Origin: Sophora flavescens
Lineage: Eukaryota > Streptophyta > Magnoliopsida > Fabales > Fabaceae
NCBI GenBank assembly: GCA_030762895.1
Contig: CM061065.1
Location: forward strand, 62,252,200-62,316,199
DNA: 64,000 bases
Direction: 5' to 3'
Made by a program: the position numbers and the translations under genes
In this document: positions 12,061 to 23,728 of the stretch, piece after piece
Numbering within the stretch: position 1 is the first letter of the stretch
How the letters are laid out: every line of letters starts with the position of its first letter
Notes under the pieces: model-generated
Told to the model about the DNA's origin: nothing
The model's database searches: none
Seen by the model: the letters and a program-made list of their open reading frames with translations, nothing else

Positions 12061-13811
12061 TTCTAATTTCCTCCAAAAGTGACCCAGCCACCATCTTTGG
12101 GCTTAAGGCTTTAGAACATAGACCTTTCTCCCATCATGTAAGTGAGCAGCCATTGTCCAAGTACCAAGACGTCTGTTTTCTTCCTCTTGTTAAGCAAATC
12201 TGCAACATGTATTATCCTATCTTTAGGTACCCAAACTGACTTGGGTCCTTTCTTGTTAGTTGTCACTGGATGAGTATGCTTAGCATGTTTATTGTGCATC
12301 CATCTAGATGTAATATGTCCACTTTTTTCACACACTTTGCAAAAGGTGTTGGACGAGCTAGAAGTAGCTTTAGCATATTTATCTGGAACTTTTGAAGCTC
12401 TATGTTGTGTATGTGGTTTTGACTTTTTGTTAGATGCTTCTTGCTTCTCTTTGTCATAACCAAGGCCAGATTTATCATAAGGTGACCTATAAAACCTTAA
12501 AATAAGACTAAGCTTATCTGAGCCACCTACAAGCTTTGATAGAGAGTCTGTCAGATATGTTACATCTTGTTTCAGTTTTGCAACTTCACAAGAAACATTA
12601 GGCTCACACTCCATTTTGTCAGCTAGACTGACATTCACTGATTTTAGTATGTCATTTTCATCTTTAAGATTTTGTTTCTTACTGCAGACCCTATCATATT
12701 CTCTAAACAGTTTAGAAAAGTTCTTTTTGAGAATCCTATACTATCGTGATAGTATGGACGACTCATGCAACAATTCATCAAAAGCTTTTTGAAAAGTGGA
12801 TGGGTCAGAGTCCATTACCTTAGCATCAGTGTATTCACTTTCTGATGCAGTGTCTGCCATGAGACAGATATTTCCCTCTTCCTCGGCTTCATTTTCTTCA
12901 TCTGATGAAGACAGATCAAGATCCTCCCATGTAGCCATTAAGCACTTCTTCTTTTTGAAGATTTTTTTTTATCCTTTAGCTCAGGGCAGTCATCTTTGAA
13001 ATGATCAGGTTTCTTGCATTCAAAGCACAGGGGTGGATCTTTTTCTTTGGAGTCTGACTTCTCCTTGGAAAACTTTTTGTTGAATTGCTTCCTTCTAAAA
13101 CCACCTTTCTTTCTCCACATATGTTGAATCTTCCTGGAGATGAAGAACAATTCATCCTCATCTGATCCTTCATCATTATCAGAAGATCCAGACTCATCTA
13201 ATGACTCAGTAGCTTTGAGAACCTTTGATGAGTGTGTTTTCTTCGCCTTTAGGGCAATATATTTTCCTTTTCTGAAATTTACTTCTTCATTAAGTTCAAG
13301 TTCATGGACCCTGAGAGATCCAAGTAGCTCTTCCAGAGATAGTGTATTCAGGTTTTTAGCTTCCTGAATAGCAGTAACTTTGGGTCTCCATTGCTTGGAT
13401 AGACTTATCAAGATTTTTATAACATGATCTCTATTTTCATAGACTTTTCCAAGAGATATGAGACTGTTGGTGATGGTTTGGAATCTTCCAAACATTTGGT
13501 CTATTGTTTCATGTTCACCCATTTTGAATAGCTTATACTGATGAACCAGCATGTTGATCTTTGATTCCTTTACTTGAGAGGAACCCTCATTAGCTAGGGC
13601 AAGAGTATCCCAAATACATCACACATGAGATAGTGCTTAGCCTTCAGATTTAGCTGATGTTAGTTTTTCTGCTCTTGAGTCCATTGGGCTCTAGGAACAG
13701 CAGCTCCAGCTTCATCTCTTGGCTCTGTGTAGCCGATTTCAATCAGCTCCCAAATATCTACATTCTAGGCATCCAAGAAGGCCATCATCCTCTTCTTCTA
13801 GTAGTCATAAT
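12061..13811 (-). pseudogene. gag: Broken gag C-terminal part and protease of element C
   Basis: 13552-12938 encodes a UBN2/copia gag segment (YKLFKMGEHETIDQMFGRF) ending with a CCHC zinc knuckle CFECKKPDHFKDDC. An acidic linker follows, then a second Gag-like segment with CKVCEKSGHITS and the conserved KKGPKSVWVPK near 12240. The protease active site, normally WYLDSGCSRHMTG, is recognisable only in another frame near 12150 and reads WYLDNGCS, so the DSG is DNG. Stops and frameshifts separate the parts. The N-terminal 19 codons lie at 20848-20904, beyond nested element A. Confidence 0.85.
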
Positions 13812-14860
13812 TGTTGAGTCACCGGCAAGTGTACCGGGTCGTCGTAAGTAATAAAACACGGTAAGTAATTACCGAGGTCGGACACAGGGATTGGGCTACC
13901 AATTCTACCAATTTGCAAGGAGTTCGATACGTTTGACCAAGTAACAGCAAGTGGTTGTGGAGAGAGAGAAAATAGGATCGCAATTCAAATCGACAAATCA
14001 AAGAAAGATATAGTATTAAAATCTGGAATTAAACATCTAAGGTCACAAATCCACCTACCCAATCATGCATAGTACCCAAGTGATGATGATTCCCTCCCTA
14101 AGTTCAATTACAATGTCAACCAGGACCCCCAAGACACAAACAATTGGAATTCATCATGATTGTCAAATAAGAAAAGAAAATAGGGAGACGCAGCTCCAGA
14201 GAACAAGGATTCGTCAAAAAACGATCTAAAACAAGTGGTTAACAAAAGGTCCCAATCTGACCTAAAACAGCCTATAAATAGGGGTTCTGGTTCGCGCCCT
14301 CTTGCGGGGCGAGCAAGCTCTCGCAAGGCGAAATTCAGTTTTGGCTCCATCTTGATTTGAATGCTCGCGAGGCGAGATGGTGATTCGCGAGGCGAGACAG
14401 AGAGGGTGACATTTCTGGCATAGTCAGGACTTCAGGATTCGCGAGGCAAGACAGAGAGGGTGACATTTCTGGCACAGTCAGGCCTTCAGGCTCGCGAGGC
14501 GAGATAGTGATTCGCGAGGCGAGACAGAAAGGGTGACTGTTGCTGTTCAGGCTGGTCTTTAGTCTCGCGAGGCGAGATCCTGTTTTGCGAGGCGAAATTT
14601 CCAGAATTGTTTTTCCACTGTTTTCTTCATTTTCCTTGACTCTAAGAGCTTCACTTTTAACCTGAAACAATAAAAGGAAACGAAAAGCGTAATTCTACTC
14701 AAAATAAACTAAAAACTACTAAAAATGCATTGAACGAATCAAATCCTAACTTAGGAACATAACAAGGCCAATTTGGGAGATTAGCGAGGTTGACTCGCCC
14801 AATTAGGCACAAAATCTACCCCTTTTCTAGCTGGAAACTAGATGAGCCAGAGGCTTATCA
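13812..14860 (-). repeat. 3' LTR of element A (internally deleted)
   Basis: It begins TGTTGAGTCACCGGCAAG and ends GAGGCTTATCA on the + strand. Relative to the 5' LTR it lacks about 376 bp, which corresponds to 19747-20122. Elsewhere the two copies differ at only a few sites, so the insertion looks fairly young. Confidence 0.93.
14290..14605. repeat. TCGCGAGGCGA-type motif array in 3' LTR of A
   Basis: About ten copies of TCGCGAGGCGA, or one-base variants, occur singly or in pairs separated by about 15-60 bp. The CpG-rich core contains the palindrome TCGCGA. Matching arrays are at 20283-20590, 16366-16600, 31558-31950 and 37234-37605. Confidence 0.85.
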
Positions 14861-14876
14861 AAACACCCCAAACTTA
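14861..14876 (-). other. Polypurine tract of element A
   Basis: The minus strand reads AGTTTGGGGTGTTTT directly against the TGATAAGCC start of the 3' LTR. Element B has the same type of motif at 32167-32183. Confidence 0.65.
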
Positions 14877-16680
14877 AACCTTGCTTGTCCCCAAGTAAAC
14901 TAAAACTCAAAAAGACTCAAAACTTGGCAAGCTTAAAGGATTCAATCAATTTTTGCACAAATTTCATGCAATTTAACACAACCATTTTTCTTTAATGTTT
15001 TCCCCCCTTGCAACAATGTAATCCCCACATTCATTTACTTTAAACAATTGAGAATTCCATCATTCATGCAATCAGTAATCTGAGTTGAGGATCCAAGTAG
15101 CACACAAAAGGGAGATCACCAAATTCAAACAATTGCCTTCCTCACAAGGGCATTTAATATTTCACTCATTCGCTCAATTTGTCTAAGCTACCAACTTTTC
15201 ACTCTATTGCGCAATTCAAGAGCATTTTCCATGGATTTGATTTTCATCTAAACAAAGTTCCCACAAAAATATATATGCATCATCAAAAGGTCTTTAATAG
15301 GTTGTAATGAGGCCTGGCTCAAGGTAAGATATTCAAAGGATAGAGGCTTAGTCCCTAGGATCAATGAGAGCATGAAACTAGCATTACAACAATTGAATTT
15401 ACTCTCATATTATTCCATTCCTTGCATTGGGTGGCTTGGCTACACACCTCTTCCTTTTTATACTTTTTTACTTTGCCCTTTTTGGCATATATTCAATACT
15501 TTTCATCACTTTTTTTTTTCTTTTTTTTCTTCTTCTCAAGCCTTCGGCCTTTAATTTTGCTTTTCTTTTTCTCAACTATGATTCATGAACTTGTAGCCAC
15601 CCCAAACTTAGTTCCGCAACAACACTCACAAAGCTAAAATTCCATGCTCTCCTAATTCCTAGGATAGGGGAAAATCATTGTTTTTCTGAGCTAATGGCTT
15701 GTAATGTAAGGTCATCAAGAACAAGAGACTTCAAGGCTCAATGTGGCTAACTAGGGATCATTCATCAAGGTTGGTTCATTTTATGTCCAAGTAGTTATTT
15801 CAAAGAAAAATTTCCTAGATCATTTGATGCAACATATAAATATGCAAACCATGCACAGATTCAAGCAAATCCGAGAAAGTGCAGCTTAAAAGCGATTCAC
15901 ACAATTAAGAACATGTTGGAGGCTCAAATTCTCACCTGGACATTTTTGAAAATTGTTTGACCGAGATACAATTCCTAGTGTGTGCACCCCTTCACCCCAA
16001 ACTTGTCATAAATCAAGCAATCACAATAAAATTTCTCAAAGTTCAATTTTCAATTTTTCACATGGGGATCAAATTTTCGATTTTCAGAACCTAGGGGGGA
16101 AGCATCAATGGTCAACATAATTCATGCAGTCAATCTATGCTAAATTTAATTAAAATCCACCAAGCTTGCCGACACAACACTCACACACATACTCTTGATC
16201 TTCTCAAATTATTCAAGAGTGAAATTCAAAAACAAAGAAAACAAGAACAAAGCAATGCAATTGGTTCCCTCCCCCACACTTAAGGCATACATTGTCCTCA
16301 ATGAAAGAACATAAATATAAAATAGCAGCGAGGGAAAGGAGAGGGAACAGAAAACCCTAATTGCAGATTCGCGAGGCGAAACATCACTCGCGAGGCGAAT
16401 CTGGAAAAATTGTTCCTCACACTTTCCAGAACCGCGGGGCGAGTAATAGCGCGTGAGGCGAATCTGGAATTCCAACAGCTGATGATGCCCAGATTCGCGA
16501 GGCGAAAGTGGCTCTCGCGATGCGAGACAGAAGCGTGAGCAAGCCTCTGAGATTCAGGGCTTCTGTCTCACGAGGCCACTGTGGATTCGCGGGGCGAATC
16601 TTTTTTTTTTTTTTTGACAGAAACTTAAAAAATAAAAATAAAGGATACCTAGCTTGGGTTGCCTCCCAAGTAGCACTTGT
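14877..16680 (-). other. Noncoding internal region of element A where pol would be expected
   Basis: No retroviral motif is found in either strand. The region carries extra copies of the CCCCAAACTTA motif (minus strand TAAGTTTGGGG) near 15601 and 15995, and a CCCCCACACTTAA variant near 16272. A TCGCGAGG array lies at 16366-16600. It is clearly similar to the corresponding part of element B (32167-33620), so this replacement of pol is shared by both elements and is not a private deletion. Confidence 0.75.
16366..16600. repeat. TCGCGAGGCGA-type motif array in internal region of A
   Basis: About seven copies of TTCGCGAGGCGAA or close variants (GCGGGGCGA, GCGTGAGGCGA, GCGATGCGA) occur outside the LTR, just downstream of the protease ORF on the minus strand. 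The spread of the motif from LTR to internal sequence is unusual. Confidence 0.8.
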
Positions 16681-16699
16681 TTAAAGTCCCGATCCTAAC

Positions 16700-18055
16700 T
16701 CAAGTCATCCCTTTGTTGTTGAGCTTTTCCTTTGCACATTCATCTTTTGGGAGACTCGGTAAGGCTTCCATGGTTTTTAAGCACTCAAGATGGTCCTCAT
16801 CCCCCAAGGGGTCTCCTTCCTCACTATCATCATCACGGGATTCTACCAACACTTGTACAAGTGAAGAACCATGGGCTTCTCTAGTGGACTTTGCCTTGAC
16901 AATTGAGTCCACCATATCCACTCGATACACATCCGACCTCTCAGCGGGGTGCTTCATTGCTTCAAAGACATTGAAGACTACTTTCTCATCTTTCACCCGG
17001 AGGGTGAGTTTCCCTTGTTGCACATCTATCAAGGCACGCCCAGTGGCCAAGAAGGGCCTGCCCAATATGAGAGGGATCTCGGCGTCTTCATCCATATCAA
17101 GCACCACAAAATCCGCCGGAAATATGAACTTGTCCACCTTCACTAACAAATCTTCGACCACCCCATAAGGATATTTTATAGAACGATCGGCTAGTTGGAG
17201 TGACATCCGTGTATCTTTGGCTTCTTTGATCCCCAACTTCTTCATCATAGAGAGGGGCATCAAGTTGATGCTTGCCCCTATATCACACAATGCCTTTCCT
17301 AGAGTCATCTCCCCAATGGTGCATGGTATAGAAAAAGAACCGGGATCCTTCAACTTTGGAGGTAGTTTTCTTTGAAGAATGGCACTACACTCCTCGGTCA
17401 AAGCAACCGTTTCCTCATCCACTATTTTCCGCTTCTTGGAGAGAAGCTCCTTCATAAACCGGGCATAAGATGGCATTTGTTCCAAGGCTTCCGCAAATGG
17501 AATGTTAATTTGAAGTTTGCGGAAGACATCAAGGAATTTACTGAACTGCTTATCTTGTTGAGGCTTCTTCAATCTTTCAGGATATGGTACCTTCATGTAG
17601 GGCGGGAGGTCTTTGGGTTCAACCCACTTCTTTCTTCGGAACTCTTCATCTACAAGTTTTAACCTTCCCCCTTGCTCCGGTGCCTTGTCACTTGCCAACT
17701 CCTCCTTCCTAGGTTGCTCTTCCTCAACATGTGGTTGTTCCGAGGCCTCAGCTTCCTGAGAACTAATTACACCCCTATTAGATCCCAACACCCTACCGCT
17801 TCTAGTTGTTACGACATTGCATTGGTTCTTAGGGTTGTTCTCGGTATCACCTGGGAAAGTGCTTGGGAGACGCTCATGTAGTTGCTTTGCGAGCTGAGCT
17901 ATCTGCGTCTCTAGATTCTGAATTGCCGCCCCTGTATGAGTTGCCAACTTGTCAATGGCTGTGCTTGTATTGATTGACAACTTCTCAATTGCCGCATTTG
18001 TCTTTTCTATAGCCAACTCCCAAGGTTGCCTTCCACCATCTGTTGTTTGCAATTA
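16700..18055 (-). CDS. Gag C-terminal and aspartic protease ORF of element A
   Basis: This is an open frame of about 450 codons in the same frame as the preceding gag, separated from it by one TAA at 18053-18055. The next codon is TTG, not ATG. The N-terminal part has coiled-coil-like repeats (AIEKL, AIDKL, AIQNL), then a SGRVLG motif, then a retropepsin-like domain. In that domain the catalytic triplet region reads CDIGASINLMP (Asp near residue 257), with LILGRPFLAT near residue 330. DxGA in place of DTG/DSG is usual for Athila/Tat-type proteases. The ORF ends after about 75 acidic residues with no RT. In-frame readthrough of the TAA would give a Gag-protease fusion; a simple inactivating mutation is equally possible. 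Confidence 0.85.
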
Positions 18056-19142
18056 ATTAGGCCCTGGAAAAGCCTGATGAGTATTGCGTTGATGGATTCC
18101 ATAGTTTGGCCTCTGATTCTGTTGAGGTTGTTGTTGCCCGGCTAGACCACCACTAGAATTACTCCAAGCGAAACCCGGATGGTCTCTCCTCATGTAACCC
18201 CTATTCTGATTCTGACTGTAATCATTCTGTCTGTTCCTCTGATAGTTGTTCTGGGGCACGCTGTCATAGAAATTGTGGCATGAGTCCACATGTTCTTGAG
18301 AGAAGTTGAACGGACAACTCTGAATGTCATGATCTCCATTACAATTTTCACAACCCGGAGGCATTCCTTCGTGTATCACATTAACCTTTTTGTTCCCAGA
18401 CAATGCCGCATTCTGCATCTTCAACAGTTTATTTTGCTCTAGAATGGCTTCTATTGTTGCAGAACTGACTCCACTTGAGGTTTCCCTACCACAGTTGTAA
18501 TCATTGTACGACATCTTCTCCAATAACGCCCATCCATCCTCAACTGATAAATAAGAGAAAGAACCGCCCACTGCGGCATCACAATTCATCTGGTAGCGCT
18601 CCCTTAACCCGTTAAAGAAATGTTGAACCTTGGAGACGGGGTCAAAGAAGACAGAAGGACACCTTCTCAAGAGCACATTATACCTCTCCCAAGCTTCATT
18701 ATAAGATTCATCTTCTGTCTGCCTGAAAGATGTAACGGCTACTCTTGCTTGTGCCGCTTTCTGAGGAGGAAAATATTTAGTGAGGAACTTTTGGGCCATT
18801 TGCTCCCATGTTACGATCTTCATTGCGATCCAAGCTGTCAAACCAATCGCGAGCGACATCCCTAAGAGAGAGAGGGAACAGCCACAAGCGAAACTCATCT
18901 TGAGAAACTCCTCTTGTCTTCTGCATGTCACAAGCTTCAAGGAAGCGAGTGATGTGTCTATGAGGGTATTGTTTGCCACTCCCGTCAAACTGATTCTCAC
19001 GGATCTGGGCTGTGACACATCCTTCCACTCTGAAGGAATCTGTATTGAGGTTGCCCCTCACAATAGAAGAAGCACAATCCTCCAAATTGGGTAGATTGTA
19101 CTCGAAGAGAGGCTTGTAACGAGGAGGAGGAGGAGGAGGGTT
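18056..19142 (-). pseudogene. gag: Gag of element A, frameshifted
   Basis: The N-terminal part (19085-18777 frame) includes DPHRHI-like YPHRHITRFLEACD and FRLWLFPLSLRDVARDWFDSL, typical of the Retrotrans_gag domain. A frame change near 18850-18800 leads to the 19018-18056 frame, with FLTKYFPPQKAAQARVAVTSF, YNVLLRRCPS and a Cys/His cluster CENCNGDHDIQSC. An Asn/Gln-rich tail follows. The TAA at 18053-18055 separates it from the protease ORF in the same frame. Gag would form the particle; the frameshift prevents a full product. Confidence 0.85.
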
Positions 19143-19404
19143 TTCTTCGGTTATCCTCTCAAAATTAATTGCTTCAAGCCTCTTTCATTCTCTGGCTTCT
19201 TTCCTTAATCGCTTCTCGGTTATGGTGATCTCTGTATCAAATAGCAAGTCCTCTTGTGAAAGGGTACCTCGCATACAAAAACTAGGCAAGACCAAGTGGA
19301 ATCAAAGAAGTAGATAGAAATAATAGTAAATAAATAATAAAAATAAAAATAGCTTAGCCAAATAATCAAAATTCCCAAAAATTAGGAAAATTGGTTGTGC
19401 CAAT

Positions 19405-19421
19405 CCCCGGCAACGGCGCCA
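19405..19421 (-). other. Primer binding site of element A (tRNA-Asp)
   Basis: The minus strand reads TGGCGCCGTTGCCGGGG, which is complementary to the 3' end of plant tRNA-Asp(GUC). It lies six bases inside the 5' LTR. Element B has the same site at 36481-36497. Athila-type elements are known to use tRNA-Asp. Confidence 0.8.
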
Positions 19422-19427
19422 AAAACT

Positions 19428-20847
19428 TGTTGAGTCACCGGCAAGTGTATCGGGTCGTCGTAAGTAATAAAACACGGTAAGTAATTACCGAGGTCGGACA
19501 CAGGGATTGGGCTACCAATTCTACCAATTTGCAAGGAGTTCGATACGTTTGACCATGTAACAGCAAGTGGTTGTGGAGAGAGAGAAAATAGGATCGCAAT
19601 TCAAATCGACAAATCAAAGAAAGATATAGTATTAAAATCTGGAATTAAACATCTAAGGTCACAAATCCACCTACCCAATCATGCATAGTACCCAAGTGAT
19701 GATGATTCCCTCCCTAAGTTCAATTACAATGTCAACCAGGACCCCCAAATTCTCCTAATGGCACTGTCGTGCTCAATAGGACGTATTCAACGATTGAATT
19801 AATTACTTACTAGGTCTCATAATCCAATCATCAGACTCTATTAAATCTTGTTCCCTGTAAGGTTGCAATGATCTCCTACTCACTCTCGTGAAATATTCAA
19901 TCAGTGATCCCAATTCAAGTTCTAAACGCGAATTGCCTATCAAGCCTCATCACGTTAACTAGTGAATCATGCATGCTTATGATCAACACAATAAATTCAG
20001 AATTGGAAAGCAAGAGTTGAGGTAAAGGAAGGAAACATACATCACATTGAACGCTACATCATCATGGTTGGTTTCATTGATCCCTTAGACAAGGGGATTA
20101 GTTCCTCATGCTTGTAACAAGACACAAACAATTGAAATTCATCATGATTGTCAAATAAGAAAAGAAAATAGGGAGACGCAGCTCCAGAGAACAAGGATTC
20201 GTCAAAAACTGATCTAAAACAAGTGGTTAACAAAAGGTCCCAATCTGACCTAAAACAGCCTATAAATAGGGGTTCTAGTTGGCGCCCGCTTGCGGGGCGA
20301 GCAAGCTCTCGCGAGGCGAAATTCAGTTTTGGCTCCATCCTGATTTGAATGCTCGCGAGGCGAGATGGTGATTCACGAGGCGAGACAGAGAGGGTGACAT
20401 TTCTGGCATAGTCAGGACTTCAGGATTCGCGAGGCGAGACAGAGAGGGTGACATTTCTGGCACAGTCAGGCCTCCAGGCTCGCGAGGCGAGATAGTGATT
20501 CACGAGGCGAGACAGAAAGGGTGACTATTGCTGTTCAGGCTGGTCTTCAGTCTCGCGAGGCGAGATCCTGTTTCGCGAGGCGAAACTTCCAGAATTGCTT
20601 TTCCACTGTTTTCTTCATTTTCCTTGACTCTAAGAGCTTCACTTTTAACCTGAAACAATAAAAGGAAATGAAAAGCGTAATTCTACTCAAAATAAACTAA
20701 AAACTACTAAAAATGCATTGAACGAATCAAATCCTAACTTAGGAACAAAACAAGGCCAATTTGGGAGATTAGCGAGGTTGACTCACCCAATTAGGCACAA
20801 AATCTACCCCTTTTCTAGCTGGAAACTAGATGAGCCAGAGGCTATCA
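19428..20847 (-). repeat. 5' LTR of element A
   Basis: This is the full-length LTR copy (about 1.42 kb), including the 376 bp missing from the 3' LTR. The TCGCGAGG array spans 20283-20590. It ends GAGGCTATCA, one base shorter than the other copy. A CCTATAAATAGG near 20260-20272 could serve as a TATA element, but it is almost palindromic and its direction is unclear. Confidence 0.92.
20283..20590. repeat. TCGCGAGGCGA-type motif array in 5' LTR of A
   Basis: This is the counterpart of the array at 14290-14605. A few motif copies differ between the two LTRs (for example TTCACGAGGCGA here against TTCGCGAGGCGA), mostly C-to-T changes at CpG. That fits cytosine methylation followed by deamination. 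Confidence 0.85.
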
Positions 20848-20904
20848 ATAATCTATTCCATCGAAGAGAGGAGGTCTGTTGATAGCTTGTCCTTCTGCAT
20901 CCAT
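20848..20904 (-). pseudogene. gag: N-terminal 19 codons of element C gag, cut off by element A
   Basis: On the minus strand an ATG at 20904-20902 opens MDAEGQAINRPPLFDG and runs into the ATAAT duplication bordering element A. The reading continues beyond A at 13811 with the copia gag start region, where a TAG soon follows. FDG followed by an aromatic stretch is the usual start of SIRE/copia Gag. Confidence 0.8.
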
Positions 20905-20961
20905 GGTTGTTGGATCGTACTCCCTCAGCACTTGTTAGATGCTCAACCCTTTTGAGGCTGA

Positions 20962-20973
20962 GCTCTGATACCA
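20962..20973 (-). other. Primer binding site of element C (initiator Met-tRNA)
   Basis: The minus strand reads TGGTATCAGAGC, a perfect match to the standard Met-tRNA primer site. It is two bases inside the LTR end at 20976. Confidence 0.9.
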
Positions 20974-20975
20974 AC

Positions 20976-22502
20976 TGAAGTTGACACTGGCAAACACAAG
21001 AAGGGGGGTTGAATTGTGTTTGCTAATAATTTTAGAAAACAACCTTTAAAACTGTTTTTGCACACAAGAAGATTAAATCAGAAGCAAGCATAAAGAAATA
21101 GATCCTTTTTTTTAAGAGCTTTAACAAAAGCAATATCAAAACCCCTCATTCCGTAAAAACAAATAAAGCCGTAAGAGTTTAGGGATAGAATATTCACACA
21201 AGATGTTTTATTCTGGTTCACTCTCTTCCAACCAAGAGTTACTTCCAGTCCCTTCTACATGAAGTTTTATCTCCACTATTTTCCAAATAGATTACAACCA
21301 AGTATTCAACACCTCTCCAGGCTTACAAGTATTCCTTTCTTAACAAGCCTCTCCAGGATCTAACTCTAACAAAGAGATTTAACTTATGATCTTCTTAACT
21401 CACTATGTGTGAGGATATGAAAGTTTAAGATCAGTTGAATATTGCAACAATGTTCAAATTAAAGAATACAGACTCTTGCTCTTTAAAAGGAAATTAGAAT
21501 GAGTGATTATCGATTGACAAAAGTAGTTCTTCAGAACTCGAGGTCTTCTATTTATAGCGACCTTCTTCTTCACTTATATTTCTTCAACGGTTATTTTGAA
21601 TAGTCTCGTTCAGAGATAACATTGAATGCATGATATCTGTTGTAACTGATAGCTAGATTGTGGCAATGCTGAAAAGTACTCTTGGTAATCGAGGTAGCAC
21701 GAAATGGAGGCTCACTACTCTGAGTATTGCAGCTTGAAAACTTGTTGTTCCTCATTTGTGTACAATCCAGCATTTTTCAGTCATAAAGTTGTCATCATAC
21801 AGATCGTTTTGCAATTTCTCATTGTACGATTATGCTTTTTGCATTTCTTTGATGGAACTAAGTTTCTTTTACAACAAGGTAAAACATTAAAGTAGATAAA
21901 ACAAATGTGAAGAACAAATATTCTATAGAAATAAATATCAATCATTTGAAATAAATTCAAGAGATTCGGATTGCATTTATTCATTCAAGAGATGGAGCTC
22001 GTCTACTTAAGAATTCTGTCTACTTATGTGAGACTAAGTCTGTTCACTATTTTATTTTGCTCGTCTGCTGATGTGGCATATCCTTTTGTCTATCAAGTCT
22101 TTGGACTTGCTATACCTCAGTGAGTTATCATAACCTCCATCTGGTGATGTGGCACTTAGACACGTCTACTATCAAGTCTTTGGACTTGTTGTATCTAAGT
22201 TATCTTGATTTCCGTCTAGTAAACATTTAGTGCCTCATATACTTAAAGAAACCAGTCTACTCAATTAAATAAATAAATAACTTTACCAATATTAGAGCAG
22301 TTGTCTACATGGGTGGACGCGCATTTTCTCGAGGAGTCCAACGAAAACTTATCCCAAGTTTCCATTACTTATATTATAAATATTCCTGCATAACTGAAAG
22401 CACATGTTAGATCTCAACTAACACTTTGCTAAGCAAATTTAATCCTTTTGTTAACATCAAAACGTAGAGATTATTTAAATCAAAACCACTTTGGTTCCAA
22501 CA
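20976..22502 (-). repeat. 5' LTR of element C
   Basis: This is the pair of 3877-5409. It ends in CCAACA at 22502, followed by the TTCAA duplication. The minus-strand TATA box TATAAATAG is at 21548-21556. Confidence 0.93.
21548..21556 (-). promoter_or_regulatory. TATA box of the element C promoter
   Basis: TATAAATAG lies on the minus strand within the 5' LTR, about 575 bp from its gag-proximal end. The same sequence and position occur in the other LTR. Confidence 0.65.
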
Positions 22503-22507
22503 TTCAA

Positions 22508-23728
22508 CACTTTCAATTTATACTAGACTACAAGAGATCCGTTGAGATGTAATCAAAGGTCTTCGTTCTTTATCCTTTGGATAATAGTTGTTTTCACTTG
22601 ATAATAAATGCAGAAGAACATTGGAAATCCTTTGGTTGACCATAGCACATGGTAGATATGCTTTCTTCGCCTTGGGTAGAGTTTCTTTCCTTATTTGTTC
22701 AACACTTAGAAAAGCTCAGATAAAGTAGGTTTTCTTTTTATTGCATAAGTGATATTTCTGTATCATAGCCATTTGTCTTTTCTTCTTTCTTCTGATCTCG
22801 ATAAGTGACAAGAAATAGATTAATGTACTCCTATTGAGTTAATTAATCCTTTATTTAATCAACCACTTCTCATCAACATTTTCTTCATAAAGTATTTCCT
22901 TCTTTTGAGTGTTGCTTTATCCAAACGATATCAACTGACGTTTCATAAACTAATGCTTTACGTCTTTAAAGCTTAGACATGAAAAACTTGAACATCCTTC
23001 AGGTTCGTCGAGTATTTCTGACAAGAGTGAAGTTCTTGATTCTGACAGAAGTCCAGACACATATTGATGTACTCAGTCACTTCTTGATATAATTCTTTAA
23101 AGAATAATTAGTATGTAATCTTGATCTATCTTCTTTGATATTTCTTCAGGAGATTTGTTTGAAATATTTTGATGCTTCGAGGAGTACTTGATCGGTGTAT
23201 AGTTTTTGATACTTCTTCATTATTTGAGTACTGACAGGTGTAAGAAAGATCTTTGAGTGGATAAATTTTTGACACAGTCTTCTTGTGAACATCAGATTGA
23301 TTGGATGATAAGCTGTCTTCATCTTTCATTCGTGTAGATGTTAGATAAGAAGTGATGTTTGGCCTTCTTTCTTTGAACTGCATAGAACTGAGTCTTCTTA
23401 CTTCCGACCACTTAGAACATTGGAGACAAGGAGTCTAAGATATGATATTGGCCTTAGTTTTGGCTTGAGTCAATCTTCAGACCCATTGCTCTTTGTTATG
23501 CCTTGATGTCAGACGCATGTGCTAACACTTTGATCCTTTAGTATTCTTTAGTTGAATTGACCTGCTAAGATATTGTTCTTCTTCTACACAACTCAAGTAG
23601 ATGATTAGAAATATTCACTCAGTTCATATAAAATGATTTGCTTAATGTTTGGGTTCTTCAAAACTCACATGGGCTAACCAAAGTATGAGTCAGACACATG
23701 ATAGAGTCAAACACTTTGTGACTTAACA
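22508..23728 (-). repeat. Right piece of the 3' LTR of element D
   Basis: This continues the LTR that breaks off at 3876. It matches 29431-30596 of the other D LTR with many substitutions. It ends CTTAACA at 23728, just before a minus-strand polypurine tract. Confidence 0.88.

Larger units (their letters stand above)
13812..20847 (-). mobile_element. Element A: gag-protease-only Athila/Tat-like Ty3/gypsy retrotransposon inside C
   Basis: The flanking duplication is ATAAT at 13807-13811 and 20848-20852. The LTRs are 13812-14860 and 19428-20847. On the minus strand the order is 5' LTR, a primer site matching tRNA-Asp, gag, aspartic protease, about 1.8 kb of noncoding DNA with polypurine-like motifs, and 3' LTR. 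No RT, RNase H or integrase motif is seen in any frame. Gag style, protease style and the tRNA-Asp primer fit the Athila/Tat side of Ty3/gypsy. It would need pol from a relative. Confidence 0.9.
3877..22502 (-). mobile_element. Element C: SIRE/Maximus-like Ty1/copia retrotransposon with env-like ORF
   Basis: The flanking duplication is TTCAA at 3872-3876 and 22503-22507. The LTRs are 3877-5409 and 20976-22502 and begin and end TG...CA on the + strand. On the minus strand the order is 5' LTR, Met-tRNA primer site, gag, protease, integrase, RT, RNase H, env-like ORF, polypurine tract and 3' LTR. That is the copia order with the extra 3' ORF seen in SIRE/Maximus elements. Without the nested element A it is about 11.6 kb, which suits that lineage. 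All coding parts carry stops or frameshifts. Confidence 0.92.

Noticed and set aside
14290..14605. CRISPR-like array of short repeats
   Set aside because: Repeat spacing is irregular, repeats are 11-12 bp and degenerate, and the context is a plant retrotransposon LTR.
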